A DNA stretch of 64,000 nt from Brevundimonas basaltis (GCF_014202075.1 NZ_JACHFZ010000001.1:496001-560000); one strand, 5' to 3'. Positions 12,056-21,649 are shown, counted from the first letter of the stretch. Numbers and translations: made by a program. Notes: generated from the letters alone by a model not told the origin.

Positions 12056-13153
12056 ATGGCGTCTGGCCGTTTCCGCTTCGAAGAATTCGAGCTCGACGTC
12101 GACGACCGCCGGCTCCGGCGCGACGGTGAGCCGGTCGAGTTGAACGGCCGCTATTTCGACGCCCTCGTCCTGCTGGTGCGCGAACACGGTCGGCTGGTCA
12201 CCAAGGATCGCTTCCTCGACGACGTCTGGCGCGGCGTGCCCGTGACCGACGAGGCGCTGACCCAGTGCATCCGCACGCTGCGGCGGCAGCTGGGGGACGA
12301 CGCGAGCCGGCCGCGCTTCATCGCGACGACGCCCAAGCACGGCTACCGCTTCATCGCCGAGGTCGAGGCCGAGGGGGAGGACGCGCCCTCCCCGGCACTG
12401 GCGGCCTCGGCCGTGACCGCGCCGCCCGTTGCGTCTTCGCCATGGCGGCGCTTCTGGCTGAGCGGCGCCGCGGGCATGGCCGGCGGCGGAGTTGCGGGAG
12501 CCCTGATCGGCCTGTTCTACGGCTTCGGCGCGGCGCCGGACCCGCTGCAGGCCGGCATCGGGGCCGCCTCGGTGCTGCTGGTTCTGGTCAGTCTCAGCGT
12601 CGTGCTGGGGCTGATCGCGGGGGCTGGCGTCGGCTTCGGCATCGCGGCGGCAGGCTTCGCGCCGGAGCGGCGCTGGCTGTGGAGCATCGTCGGCGGCGCC
12701 GGCGGCGGGCTGCTGATCGGGGCGGTCGGAAAACTGATCGGGCTGGACGCCTTCAACCTGCTGTTCGGACAGACGCCGGGCGCGATCACCGGCGGGGTTG
12801 AAGGGGCGGCCATCGGCGGGGCGCTGGGCCTGGGGGCCCGGCTGGCGACCTGTTTTCCGGGCCGGCCGCGGCTGACGCCGAGCTTCGCGGCCGGGGGGTT
12901 GGCCGGCGCGGCGGCGGGGCTGTTGATTCCGCTGCTCGGCGGGCGGTTGATGGGCGGCAGTCTCGATCTGCTGGCCCGCCAATTTCAGGACTCGCGGCTC
13001 AGCCTCGACCAGATCGGGGCGGTGTTCGGCGAGACCGGCTTCGGGCCCATCAGCCAGGTGGTCACCGGCGGCATCGAGGGCCTGCTGTTCGGCGGCTGCG
13101 TCATCGGGGCGATGATGCTGGGGCGCAGGGCGATGGCGGACGGCGGCGCGTAA
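12056..13153 (+). CDS. Winged-helix transcriptional regulator fused to a glycine-rich membrane domain
   Basis: Residues 1-103 form an OmpR/CadC-type winged-helix DNA-binding domain (FRFEEFELDVDDRRL at the start, VTDEALTQCIRTLRRQLGD as the recognition helix region, PKHGYRFIAEV as the wing). A linker of about 30 residues follows, then about 225 residues with a run of Gly/Ala-rich hydrophobic helices (for example GMAGGGVAGALIGLFYGFG). There is no receiver domain, so this is a one-component membrane-tethered regulator like CadC or ToxR, but with several membrane helices instead of one plus a periplasmic sensor. The signal it senses is unknown. Confidence 0.8.
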   Translation: MASGRFRFEEFELDVDDRRLRRDGEPVELNGRYFDALVLLVREHGRLVTKDRFLDDVWRGVPVTDEALTQCIRTLRRQLGDDASRPRFIATTPKHGYRFIAEVEAEGEDAPSPALAASAVTAPPVASSPWRRFWLSGAAGMAGGGVAGALIGLFYGFGAAPDPLQAGIGAASVLLVLVSLSVVLGLIAGAGVGFGIAAAGFAPERRWLWSIVGGAGGGLLIGAVGKLIGLDAFNLLFGQTPGAITGGVEGAAIGGALGLGARLATCFPGRPRLTPSFAAGGLAGAAAGLLIPLLGGRLMGGSLDLLARQFQDSRLSLDQIGAVFGETGFGPISQVVTGGIEGLLFGGCVIGAMMLGRRAMADGGA

Positions 13154-13157
13154 AGAA

Positions 13158-13187
13158 GAGGCCGGCGAGTCTGCCCGCCGGCCCCTT
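13158..13187. terminator. Bidirectional terminator hairpin
   Basis: An 8-bp GC stem (ggccggcg / cgccggcc, loop of eight) between two convergent genes. On the minus strand it is followed by CTCTTCTTT, so it suits the M28 peptidase gene best after read-through from its neighbour. Confidence 0.6.
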
Positions 13188-13207
13188 CGAAATCGATTGC
13201 AAACGCC

Positions 13208-14809
13208 TCAGTTGCCAAACGGGTTCGTCGGTCGGGGCTGCGTCGGCATAGGCATGCGCGGCAGCGGCTCGTCGCTGTTGGCGGCGGCAAGCAGAAGGCC
13301 GGCCAGGACCACGGCGGCCTGGCGCAGGTCCTCGGGCTGCAGGTGATCGTAGCTGTCGATCGAGGTGTGGTGCAGGCGGCTGCCGTAGTCGAGCGGATCC
13401 TGGATGAACTGGAAGCCGGGGACGCCGACGGTCTGCATATAGACGTGGTCGGTGCCGCCAGACGGCCGCAGCGAAACGGTCGTGGCGCCGAGGCTGTAAA
13501 AGGGCTTCAGCCATTCCTCGAACACGGCGGCGGCGGCGACATTGCCCTCTGCATTGATGCCGCGGATGCGGCCCGAGCCGTTGTCGATGTTGAAATAGGC
13601 CACGAGGTCGGAATAGCCGGGCCGGGGCTGGACCGGCCAGCGGGCGCGCCAGGTCTGGCCGTTGGGCAGGGCGTCCAGCTCGGGATCGCCCAGCGGCGCG
13701 CGGGTGGCGAGGTGACGGTCGACATAGGCGAGGGAGCCGTGCAGGCCCTGCTCCTCGCCGTTCCACAGGGCGAACCGGATGGTGCGCTTCGGCCGCACGT
13801 TCAGGGCCTTCAGGATGCGCGCCGCCTCCATGACGACGGCGGTCCCGGCGGCGTTGTCGACCGCGCCGTCCGCGGCCGCCCAGCTGTCGAAGTGGGCCCC
13901 CGCCATCACATACTCTCCCGAGCGGCTGGTTCCCGGGATGTCGGCCAGCACATTGTAGGCGTTGACGTCCTCATCGTGGAAACGGACCTCGCTCATCATC
14001 TCGAGCGCTGGCGCCGCGCCTGCGCGCGACAGGCGGGCCAGGCGGCGGTAGTCCTCGGCCGCCAACTCCATGCCCGGCAAGGTCGGGGTGGCGCCGGTCC
14101 GGTGGGTGTAGCCGGCGCCGTGCAGCAGGCCGCCGTCGCGGTAGGACATGCGCACCCAGCCCAGCGCGCCCTCGGCGGCGAGGAACTCGTCCATGCGAAG
14201 GGCGAAGTTGTCGCGCCCGCCGTCACGGCTGACGTTCACATGCGAGTGGGTGGGCTGGTTATAGCCCGTGCGGCCGGCCAGTTCGTCATCGGTCCAGCGG
14301 CGGAACTGGGGCGAGGTCGGATCCTCCGCGTCGGTCGGCTCGGAGATCATCACAATCTTTCCGGCCAGCTTGCCGCGATATTTGTCGAAGTCAGCCACCC
14401 GGCTCATCGGGGCAAGGATCACCTCCCCGCTCACCGTGCCGTCGGTGCCCGGCGTCCAGGCCACCGGGATGGCGCGCAGCTCCAGCGGGCGCGGCGCGAT
14501 CATGCGTACATCGGAGCGAACCATCGACCAGCCGCGTCCGAACTCGAAGCCTTCCGCGCGCACGTTCGACAGGCCCCGGTCGCGGAACCACTGCTGGGTC
14601 CAGCGTTCGGTCTCGCGCATCTGCGGCGAGTTGGTGATGCGGCCGCCGATACGGTCGGTCAGGTGCGCGGCTGTCTCCATCACCTCGCTGTGGTTGAAGC
14701 CCTGATCGATGATCCGGTTGACAGCGACCCGATCCACCTCCTGGGCGGACACCGTGGCGGGCACGGCGAAGGCGATGGCGGTCGCGGACAGCAAGGCGGC
14801 CAGACGCAT
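13208..14809 (-). CDS. Secreted M28 family metallopeptidase
   Basis: A 533-residue protein with a Sec signal peptide (MRLAALLSATAIAFAVPATVSA, cleavage after about residue 22) and a two-zinc M28 aminopeptidase domain. Ligand motifs are visible: AGAHFDSW with GAVDNAAG, NGEEQGLHGS, a downstream FNIDNG and HHTSIDSYDHL. A protease-associated domain is likely between residues 110 and 210. It would trim peptides in the periplasm. The tail is proline-rich (PMPTQPRPTNPFGN). The start at 14809 has GGGGAG ahead of it; a longer frame upstream lacks one. Confidence 0.88.
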   Translation of the reverse strand: MRLAALLSATAIAFAVPATVSAQEVDRVAVNRIIDQGFNHSEVMETAAHLTDRIGGRITNSPQMRETERWTQQWFRDRGLSNVRAEGFEFGRGWSMVRSDVRMIAPRPLELRAIPVAWTPGTDGTVSGEVILAPMSRVADFDKYRGKLAGKIVMISEPTDAEDPTSPQFRRWTDDELAGRTGYNQPTHSHVNVSRDGGRDNFALRMDEFLAAEGALGWVRMSYRDGGLLHGAGYTHRTGATPTLPGMELAAEDYRRLARLSRAGAAPALEMMSEVRFHDEDVNAYNVLADIPGTSRSGEYVMAGAHFDSWAAADGAVDNAAGTAVVMEAARILKALNVRPKRTIRFALWNGEEQGLHGSLAYVDRHLATRAPLGDPELDALPNGQTWRARWPVQPRPGYSDLVAYFNIDNGSGRIRGINAEGNVAAAAVFEEWLKPFYSLGATTVSLRPSGGTDHVYMQTVGVPGFQFIQDPLDYGSRLHHTSIDSYDHLQPEDLRQAAVVLAGLLLAAANSDEPLPRMPMPTQPRPTNPFGN

Positions 14810-14894
14810 GGTAACTCCCCTGAATCGTTGCAGGCCGCGATATGACGCGATCAAGCGACGCAGTGCAAAGGGAGATGTCGCGGTCCCTAACGGC

Positions 14895-15299
14895 TCAGTC
14901 GTCGGCGGCGCCCGGATCGACCGCCTCTTCGACCAGGCGGCGCCAGACGGGGTCGGTGTCGTCCACCAGATCGACGTCCTCGAGCAGGGCCACGGCGCCG
15001 CCGCCGTCGGGGAGGATCAGGCCAAGCACCTCCATCTCCTCGCCGTCGGAACCGAGGTGGCTTTCGGCCTGGACGGCGACGGCGGCCTGTTCGCCGTCGG
15101 CCTCCCACCAGATCACCGGCTGGGGCAGGTCAATGGCGATGGGACGGGGGTCGTCGGTCTCGGCGAGGGCGAAGACGGCGCGTCTGGCCTGAACGTCATC
15201 GAGCGTGGCCACGGCGCCGGTGAAGGGCGTCAGGCGCGACCAGTCGTCGAAATCGAAGCCGCCGCCATCTTCGTCGGACAGGTCGTCATTCGGGGTCAT
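14895..15299 (-). CDS. Acidic hypothetical protein downstream of tsf
   Basis: A 134-residue very acidic protein, beginning MTPNDDLSDEDGGG and ending DPGAADD. It has no signal peptide or membrane helix. The middle (VIWWEADGEQAAVAVQAE) looks like a small beta domain. I do not recognise it. GGAG lies seven bases before this ATG; a GTG four codons earlier is the alternative. It lies after the tsf terminator on the same strand and may still receive read-through. Confidence 0.6.
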   Translation of the reverse strand: MTPNDDLSDEDGGGFDFDDWSRLTPFTGAVATLDDVQARRAVFALAETDDPRPIAIDLPQPVIWWEADGEQAAVAVQAESHLGSDGEEMEVLGLILPDGGGAVALLEDVDLVDDTDPVWRRLVEEAVDPGAADD

Positions 15300-15312
15300 G
15301 GGCGTCTCCACG

Positions 15313-15340
15313 AAAAAGGGCCGGCGTTTCCGCCGACCCC
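15313..15340 (-). terminator. Rho-independent terminator of rpsB-tsf
   Basis: On the minus strand a 9-bp stem (one T-G pair) with a GAAA tetraloop is followed by five T residues, 28 bp after the tsf stop codon. This is a textbook intrinsic terminator. Confidence 0.85.
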
Positions 15341-15368
15341 TGATCGATCTCCTCGCGGTGAGGACGTT

Positions 15369-16310
15369 CTACTGGCCGCTGGTCATGGAGGCGACTTCGG
15401 AGGCGAAGTCGGGCCCCTCGACCTTTTCGACGCCTTCGCCGAGGGCGAGGCGGACAAAGCCGGCGAGGTGGAGACCGGGCGCGCCCAGTTCCTTACCGGT
15501 GTCGGCGACGAGCTGTTCGATGGTCACGTCCGGGTTCATCACGAACGGCTGCTTGGACAGAACGACGTCCTTCTGGAACTTGGCGATCTGGCCATCGACG
15601 ATCTTGGCGATCATGTTTTCCGGACGGCCGTCTTCCTTGGCCTTCTCGGTCAGGACCTGACGTTCCTTCTCGATGGCGGCCGGGTCGAGGTCGTCGGTGT
15701 TGAGCGACAGCGGCGCCGTGGCGGCGACGTGCATGGCGATCTTGCGGCCCAGTTCGCGCAGGGCGGTCTTGTCGCCGCCGCCGTGCAGGGCGACCAGCAC
15801 GCCGATACGGCCGAGGCCCGGCGACACCGCGTTGTGGACATAGGAGGCGACCACTCCCTCGTCGACCGACAGGCGGGCGGCGCGGCGCAGCTGCATGTTC
15901 TCGCCGATGGTGGCGATCATGCCGGTGACTTCGTCCTGGACCGTCTTGCCGGCTTCCAGTTCGGCGCCGTGCAGGCCCTCGACCGTGGCGTGCTCGAGGC
16001 CCAGTTGGGCGAACCGCTTGGCGGCGTTCTGGAACAGTTCGTTGCGGGCGACGAAGTCGGTCTCGGCGTTGAACTCGATGGCGGCGCCGACTTCACCGGC
16101 GCCGACTTCCTTCGAGGCGACGGCGACGAGGCCTTCGGCGGCGACACGATCGGCCTTCTTGGCGGCCTTGGACAGGCCCTTGGCGCGCAGCCAGTCGACG
16201 GCGGCGTTGATGTCGCCGTCGGTCTCCTGGAGGGCCTTCTTGCAGTCCATCATGCCGACGCCGGACTTGGCGCGCAGTTCCATCACGAGGGCGGCGGTGA
16301 TCTCGGCCAT
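15369..16310 (-). CDS. tsf: Translation elongation factor Ts
   Basis: A 313-residue guanine-nucleotide exchange factor for EF-Tu. The N-terminal UBA-like domain holds [13 protein letters not shown] near residue 17 and the core the signature [10 protein letters not shown] near 82. The length is normal for alphaproteobacteria. It follows rpsB by 93 bp, with an attenuator-like hairpin between, in the conserved rpsB-tsf operon; pyrH and frr are not next to it. Confidence 0.96.
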   Translation of the reverse strand: MAEITAALVMELRAKSGVGMMDCKKALQETDGDINAAVDWLRAKGLSKAAKKADRVAAEGLVAVASKEVGAGEVGAAIEFNAETDFVARNELFQNAAKRFAQLGLEHATVEGLHGAELEAGKTVQDEVTGMIATIGENMQLRRAARLSVDEGVVASYVHNAVSPGLGRIGVLVALHGGGDKTALRELGRKIAMHVAATAPLSLNTDDLDPAAIEKERQVLTEKAKEDGRPENMIAKIVDGQIAKFQKDVVLSKQPFVMNPDVTIEQLVADTGKELGAPGLHLAGFVRLALGEGVEKVEGPDFASEVASMTSGQ

Positions 16311-16342
16311 GGGTAGTCTCCTTGGGTATGCGTATGCGGGAA

Positions 16343-16370
16343 CGGCCGGACCCTGATCCGGGTCCGGCCG
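16343..16370 (-). terminator. Attenuator-like hairpin between rpsB and tsf
   Basis: A perfect 11-bp stem (cggccggaccc / gggtccggccg) with a 6-base loop lies between rpsB and tsf on the minus strand. It has only a weak T tract (TTCCC), so it probably reduces rather than ends transcription into tsf. Confidence 0.6.
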
Positions 16371-16403
16371 CGTATTCAGTTCGCCGTCGGGAAGGCGGGT
16401 CGG

Positions 16404-17342
16404 TTAGACCGCGGCCTTCTCGGTCTCGACGGCGTCGTTGGCGTCCGAGGTCGCTTCCTTGGCGGCTTCGTCGGCGACAGCCGGTTCAGCAGCGGTCGGT
16501 TCGGCGGCGGCTTCCATCTCGGCGGCCACGCCTTCCGTGCCGGCCGGAGCCGCGTCTTCAGCCTTGGCGGCCTTGGCCTTCGGGGCCTTGGCCTCGCGCA
16601 GCATCGGCTCCTCGGGGTTCTCCGAGGCGCCCAGGTCCACGCCCGACGAAGCGGCGCCGGCTGCCAGGCCGTCGAGGACGGCGTCGGCGATCAGGTCGCA
16701 GTAGGTCTGGATGGCGCGGGCGGCGTCGTCGTTGCCCGGGATCGGATAGGTGATGCCGTCGGGATCCGAGTTGGTGTCGAGGATGGCGATGATCGGGATG
16801 TTCAGCTTGCGGGCCTCAAGGATGGCGATGGCCTCCTTGTTGGTGTCGATCACGAACATGATGTCGGGGATGCCGCCCATGTCCTTGATGCCGCCCAGCG
16901 ACAGCTCGAGCTTGTCCTTCTCGCGCTGCAGGGTCAGCAGCTCTTTCTTGACGCGGCCTTCGCCGCCGCCTTCCAGCAGGCCTTCCAGTTCGCGCAGGCG
17001 GGCGATCGAGCCCGACACGGTGCGCCAGTTGGTCAGGGTGCCGCCGAGCCAGCGGTTGTTCATGTAGTACTGGGCGCAGCGCTGGGCGGCCTCGGCGACC
17101 GGATCGGCGGCCTGGCGCTTGGTGCCGACGAACAGGACGCGACCGCCCTTGGCGGCGACGTCGCGCACGGCGACCAGGGCCTGGTGCAGCAGCGGGATGG
17201 TCTGCGACAGGTCGATGATGTGGATGTTCGAGCGCGAGCCGAAGATGTAGCGGTCCATCTTCGGGTTCCAGCGGTGCGTCTGGTGACCGAAATGGGCGCC
17301 GGCTTCGAGCAGCGAACGCATGGAGAATTCAGGCAGAGCCAT
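16404..17342 (-). CDS. rpsB: 30S ribosomal protein S2 with Ala/Glu-rich C-terminal tail
   Basis: A 312-residue S2 protein. The core starts [20 protein letters not shown], holds the family motif [13 protein letters not shown] and ends near residue 240. The last 70 residues are low-complexity Ala/Glu/Pro sequence (for example [13 protein letters not shown]), longer than the Escherichia coli protein but common in Caulobacterales. S2 binds the 30S head-body junction. The start at 17342 was chosen because the N-terminus matches the family; the frame stays open upstream. A promoter lies at 17461-17489. Confidence 0.95.
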   Translation of the reverse strand: MALPEFSMRSLLEAGAHFGHQTHRWNPKMDRYIFGSRSNIHIIDLSQTIPLLHQALVAVRDVAAKGGRVLFVGTKRQAADPVAEAAQRCAQYYMNNRWLGGTLTNWRTVSGSIARLRELEGLLEGGGEGRVKKELLTLQREKDKLELSLGGIKDMGGIPDIMFVIDTNKEAIAILEARKLNIPIIAILDTNSDPDGITYPIPGNDDAARAIQTYCDLIADAVLDGLAAGAASSGVDLGASENPEEPMLREAKAPKAKAAKAEDAAPAGTEGVAAEMEAAAEPTAAEPAVADEAAKEATSDANDAVETEKAAV

Positions 17343-17460
17343 GAGGGGTAGTCCTTTATCCGATTGATCCGCCGCAGGCGCTGTAAAGACCGAAGTCCTC
17401 GGATCGGAGCGAACAGGATTTCTCCCTGACCGCGCCACGCCTGCGTGTGAAGTGCGGCGG

Positions 17461-17489
17461 CTTCTATGCGGGATGGGGGGAAAAGGCAA
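17461..17489 (-). promoter_or_regulatory. Sigma-70-type promoter of rpsB
   Basis: On the minus strand TTGCCT (17489-17484) and TAGAAG (17466-17461) are 17 bp apart, about 120 bp before the rpsB start. The long leader in between would allow S2 feedback control. Confidence 0.6.
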
Positions 17490-17556
17490 GCGGCGCGTGG
17501 GCGAACTCGCCAGCGTCGCATAACAACGCTATGGTGAAGTCCGGGAGGACTCCACC

Positions 17557-18261
17557 ATGAGCATCCGCAACCGGGCCCTGGCCGGCGGCGTGATCATCGC
17601 CGCGGCGGTCGCGGGGGTCGCCACTTCGCAACAGCAACCGCCGTCGCCGGTCGCGGCCACCCAGGTGGCGCTGACGCCCAGCCGGGCCGACAATGCGGCG
17701 CTGGCAGAGGCGCGGCAGGACCCGGTGGCGGCGCGGCTGCGCGGGGTGCTGGGGCAGAGCAAGTCGCCTGACTTCATGCAGCGGGTCAACGCCTCCGCCG
17801 TGCCGGTGCTGGCGCCGACCGACCCGGCCCTGCTGGCCTCGGCTGAGTTCAACGGCGGCGACCGTTTCTACATGCTGACGGTCCAGCGCGGCGAGACGAT
17901 CATCGAAATCTACGGAGCGACCAAGGCCTTCCAGTCGCCGCTGGGCGCGCCGTCGCCCCAGTCCGCCCCGGCCGCGCCGGTGACGCGGGCGGCCCCTGTG
18001 ACCGCAGCCCGGGGCCCGCGGATCGCCGCAGCCCGGATTCCCGACGCCGCCGGGCAGGCGCTGGCCCAGGCGCGGGCGCGGGCGCGCGGCCTGAGCGACA
18101 TCCGCACCGAGCGGACCGAATACGGGGTCGACGTGACCTTCAGCCGCTTCGGCGCGGCCTATAACGTCACCTTCATCTGCGAGGGGGCGCCGAACTGCGC
18201 CGAGGCGGACGCCATCCTGTTCGCGGCCAGACTGGTGCTGATCGGCGGGGGCGCTTCGTGA
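17557..18261 (+). CDS. Hypothetical exported protein, coupled to an M23 lipoprotein
   Basis: A 234-residue protein whose first 25 residues form an N-terminal signal or anchor (MSIRNRALAGGVIIAAAVAG...). A Pro/Ala-rich linker near residues 125-150 separates two small globular parts. The C-terminal part contains two cysteines in FICEGAPNCAEA, likely a disulphide. I do not recognise it. The stop codon overlaps the GTG start of the M23 lipoprotein gene (GTGA), so the products are made together and may act together in the envelope. Confidence 0.65.
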   Translation: MSIRNRALAGGVIIAAAVAGVATSQQQPPSPVAATQVALTPSRADNAALAEARQDPVAARLRGVLGQSKSPDFMQRVNASAVPVLAPTDPALLASAEFNGGDRFYMLTVQRGETIIEIYGATKAFQSPLGAPSPQSAPAAPVTRAAPVTAARGPRIAAARIPDAAGQALAQARARARGLSDIRTERTEYGVDVTFSRFGAAYNVTFICEGAPNCAEADAILFAARLVLIGGGAS

Positions 18262-19076
18262 GACGGCTGGCGGTCGCGGGACTGCTGCTGACGCTGACAG
18301 CCTGCGCGCCAGGCGGCTGCCAGCCGACCGGCTCGCCCGAGACCGGCGACGCCAATCCGGCGGAAGAACCCCTGCCCGGTGATCCGGACGAGCCGTTGGC
18401 GGAGCCCGAAGCGCCGCCGGAGCCGGAGCCGGTGACCTGGCCCCATGAGCCGGGCGGTTCGCTGTATCCCGGCTCGGGGAACGGCGCGACCGACGCCACC
18501 CTGTGGGCCGCCGGCATGCGCTTCCCGATGGAGGCCGCGCCGGCCTACGCCAACTCTCAGGTCTACGGCTACGGGGGCTATCTGGCCCCGGGGCCGGGCG
18601 GCCAGTGCGACGCCCGCAATTACGCCTATCCGTGGCGAGATAATTTCTGCGAGACGCGGTCGTGGACTAACGGCATGTGCCCGGCGGGCAAGGGGCATCA
18701 GGGCCAGGATATCCGTCCGGCCACCTGCGAGAAGAAGGTCCATTGGGCCGTCGCGGCCGAGAGCGGGCGGGTCACCTCGATCGGCAGCTACACCGTGACG
18801 CTGCTGGGCGATTCCGGGCGCATCTACCGCTACCTTCACCTCGACATGGCGGGGGTGCACGCCCTGTTCCCGAACTCCGCGTCGCGCGACGTCACGCGCG
18901 GCCAGCATCTGGGAAAGGTGTCGGCCGACTTCGGCGGCAACGCCACGACCATCCACCTGCATTTCGAGATCAAGGCGCCGGTAGCCAGCGGCGGCGGAGC
19001 GGCGGTGGTGATGTTCGTGCCGACCTACTCCAGCCTGGTCGACAGCTATGGCCGACTGCTGAGCGTCACCTCCTGA
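18258..19076 (+). CDS. M23 family peptidoglycan endopeptidase lipoprotein
   Basis: A 272-residue lipoprotein. The signal peptide ends in a lipobox (LTAC, Cys16), followed by an acidic Pro/Glu linker to about residue 60. The LysM-free catalytic region shows the M23 zinc motifs: the first ligand set in GHQGQDIRP near residue 150 and HLHFE near 236. It has extra cysteines at QCDARN, FCETR and MCPAG, likely disulphides. It would cut peptide cross-links in the cell wall or regulate amidases. The start is GTG, overlapping the previous stop; the end nearly meets convergent hrpB. Confidence 0.88.
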   Translation: MRRLAVAGLLLTLTACAPGGCQPTGSPETGDANPAEEPLPGDPDEPLAEPEAPPEPEPVTWPHEPGGSLYPGSGNGATDATLWAAGMRFPMEAAPAYANSQVYGYGGYLAPGPGGQCDARNYAYPWRDNFCETRSWTNGMCPAGKGHQGQDIRPATCEKKVHWAVAAESGRVTSIGSYTVTLLGDSGRIYRYLHLDMAGVHALFPNSASRDVTRGQHLGKVSADFGGNATTIHLHFEIKAPVASGGGAAVVMFVPTYSSLVDSYGRLLSVTS

Positions 19077-19079
19077 CGG

Positions 19080-21512
19080 TCAGGTCCCGCGCGGCTTGGC
19101 GCGGGTGGTGGCCTCGGCCTTCATTGGATCCTCGGGCCAGGGGTGGCGGGGGTAGCGACCGCGCATCTCGGCGCGGACGGCGGCCCAACTGCCTTTCCAG
19201 AAGCCCGGCAGGTCCTTGGTCACCTGCACCGGACGGCGCGCCGGCGACAGCAGGGCGAGGGTTAGGGGGACGCGGCCGCCGCCGACCGCGGGGTGGGTGG
19301 TGACGCCGAACAACTCCTGCACGCGGATGTCGACGCGGGGGCCGCCCTCGGCGGCGTAGTCGATGGCGGCGGAGCCGAGCGGGGTCTCCAGCCGGGCTGG
19401 GGCGAGGTCGTCGAGGGCGCGCTGGCGGTCCCAGGGGATCAGGGCGCGGAGACCTTGTTCGAGGGCCGTGTCGGGAATGGCGTCGAGCGACTGGACGTCG
19501 TCCAGCAGGGGCCACAGCCAAGTCTCGCGGGCCGCGAGCAGCCCGTCGTCGGACATGTCGGGCCAGCCGTCGTCGAGCGTGCGCAGGAAGGTGAGACGGG
19601 CGCGCAGAGCCGTGGCGCGGTCGCCCCAGCGCAGGGAGTTCAAGCCGTCACGCTCGACCTCCTCCCGGAGGGCGGCGGCGACCTGGGCCCGGTCGGGCGT
19701 GCCGGCGATCCGTTCGTCCACCACGATGCCGCCGAGGCGCCGGATACGTTTTAGAACCCTGCGGCCGGACGGTTCGCGGGTCAGCCGCTCCTCGATCCCG
19801 ATGCGGTGCTCCAGGGCGACCGGGTCGACGGGCGCGGCGAGGCGGATGCGGTCGCGGGCGTCGCCGCCGCCGAGCTCGGCCACCGCCAGCCAGGGCTCAC
19901 GGGCGAGAGTGTCGGTCGGGTCGAGGAAGGCGCCGCGCCCGGAGGCGAGGAGGAACTCCCCCGGCTTGCCGCGCGCCTTCGCTACCCGTTCGGGGAAGGC
20001 CTCGACCAGCAGGGTCCCGACCTCGGCCTCGCCCCCCTGCCCGCCCCGATCCCCGTCTTTGGCGGCGCGCGCCCAGCGGTCAGCCAGCTTCAGGGCGTCG
20101 CGAGCGCGGGGAGACCGGTCGCGATCGAGGGCCCGAAGCCGCTCGCGCAGGTCCAGATCGTTTCCGCCCAAGCCGGGCTCGGACAGGATGGCGGCGACCC
20201 GGGCGCCCAGCATCGCGTCGCCGGAGTCGGCCGCCACTGCGACCATGTGGGCCAGACGGGGCGGCAGGGGGATGCGGGTCAGGCGGCGGCCGTGGTCGGT
20301 CAGGCCGCCTGCGTCGTCGAGGGCGTCGAGGCGCTGGAGCACCTTGCGGGCCTCTGCGAAGGCGCCGGCGGGGGGCTGGTCCAGCAGGGCGAGGCCTTCC
20401 GTCGATCGCGCGCCCCAGCGGGCGAGGTCGAGGGCGAAGTCGGTCAGGTCGGCCTCGAGGATTTCGGGGCGCTGGTGCGGGACAAGTCCCCGGGTCTGCT
20501 CCTCGTCCCACAGCCGGTAGCAGACGCCGGGCTGCGTGCGTCCGGCGCGGCCCCGGCGCTGTTCGGCCGAGGAGCGGCTGACGCGGACGGTGGCGAGCCG
20601 GGTCAGGCCGCTCGCCGGCTCGAAGCGGGGGACGCGCGACAGGCCGCAGTCGATGACGACGCGCACCCTCTCGATGGTCAGGCTGGTCTCAGCGACGGAG
20701 GTGGCCAGGACGACCTTGCGGCGGCCGGGCGCGGCGGGCTCGATGGCGCGATCCTGTACCGCCTTGTCGAGGGCGCCGTAGAGGGGGACGACGTCGACGG
20801 CCGGGTCGCGCAGGCGTTCGGCGAGGCGCTGGACGGTGCGGTGGATTTCGCCCTGCCCCGGCAGGAAGGCCAGCACCGAGCCGGTCTCTTCGCCGAGGGC
20901 CTGCAGGACGGCGCGGGCCATGGCGTCCTCGAACCGTTCGCCGCCGTTGCGGCCGAGATAGCGGGTCTCGACCGGAAACATCCGGCCCTCGGCCTCGATC
21001 ACCGGGGCGTCGTGCAAAAGCTTCGAGACGCCGGCGATGTCGAGGGTGGCGGACATGACCAGCAGACGCAGGTCGTCGCGCAGGAGCGCCTGGGTCTCCC
21101 GGGCCAGGGCGAGGCCGAGGTCGGCGTCGAGGCTGCGCTCGTGGAACTCGTCGAACAGCACGGCGCCGACGCCGTCGAGACCGGGGTCGTCGAGAATCAT
21201 CCGGGTGAAGACGCCTTCGGTGACCACCTCGATACGGGTGTCGGGGCCGATACGGCTCTGCAGCCGGGTGCGGTAGCCCACGGTCTCGCCGGTGCGCTCG
21301 CCGAGGGTCGCAGCCATGCGCTCGGCCGCGGCGCGGGCGGCCAGCCGTCGGGGCTCAAGGACGAGGATTCGGCCGCCCAGCCAAGGCTGATCCAGCAGCG
21401 CCAGCGGGACGACCGTGGTCTTGCCCGCTCCCGGCGGCGCGGCGAGCACCACCGCATTGCTCGCGGCCAGCGCGGCCTTCAGCGGCTTGAGGACGGCGTG
21501 GATGGGCAACAT
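19080..21512 (-). CDS. hrpB: ATP-dependent helicase HrpB
   Basis: An 810-residue DEAH-type RNA helicase homologue. Motif I is APPGAGKTT near residue 26, motif II is FDEFHER near 120 and motif III MSATLD near 154. Motif VI, near residue 317, reads EQRRGRAGRTQPG. A helicase-associated domain and the HrpB-specific C-terminal domain follow. In Escherichia coli HrpB is non-essential and its substrate is unknown. The length fits the family. Convergent with the M23 gene, with 3 bp between the ends. Confidence 0.93.
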   Translation of the reverse strand: MLPIHAVLKPLKAALAASNAVVLAAPPGAGKTTVVPLALLDQPWLGGRILVLEPRRLAARAAAERMAATLGERTGETVGYRTRLQSRIGPDTRIEVVTEGVFTRMILDDPGLDGVGAVLFDEFHERSLDADLGLALARETQALLRDDLRLLVMSATLDIAGVSKLLHDAPVIEAEGRMFPVETRYLGRNGGERFEDAMARAVLQALGEETGSVLAFLPGQGEIHRTVQRLAERLRDPAVDVVPLYGALDKAVQDRAIEPAAPGRRKVVLATSVAETSLTIERVRVVIDCGLSRVPRFEPASGLTRLATVRVSRSSAEQRRGRAGRTQPGVCYRLWDEEQTRGLVPHQRPEILEADLTDFALDLARWGARSTEGLALLDQPPAGAFAEARKVLQRLDALDDAGGLTDHGRRLTRIPLPPRLAHMVAVAADSGDAMLGARVAAILSEPGLGGNDLDLRERLRALDRDRSPRARDALKLADRWARAAKDGDRGGQGGEAEVGTLLVEAFPERVAKARGKPGEFLLASGRGAFLDPTDTLAREPWLAVAELGGGDARDRIRLAAPVDPVALEHRIGIEERLTREPSGRRVLKRIRRLGGIVVDERIAGTPDRAQVAAALREEVERDGLNSLRWGDRATALRARLTFLRTLDDGWPDMSDDGLLAARETWLWPLLDDVQSLDAIPDTALEQGLRALIPWDRQRALDDLAPARLETPLGSAAIDYAAEGGPRVDIRVQELFGVTTHPAVGGGRVPLTLALLSPARRPVQVTKDLPGFWKGSWAAVRAEMRGRYPRHPWPEDPMKAEATTRAKPRGT

Positions 21513-21581
21513 CGGATCGGATCTAGCGGTCGGCGGCGACAGGCGGAAGGCGGGGCGCTGGAGCGGCCGGAATTTGGTTCG

Positions 21582-21609
21582 TTGACAGCCTATTGCGCCC
21601 CGCTACCGT
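21582..21609 (+). promoter_or_regulatory. Sigma-70-type promoter of the amino acid permease
   Basis: TTGACA and TACCGT separated by 16 bp, in a gctaccgtc context close to the Caulobacter housekeeping -10. It lies about 40 bp before the permease start. Confidence 0.65.
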
Positions 21610-21649
21610 CCGCGCGTCGTGGTCAGCCGCTCAAGGGAGGGGCGCACGG

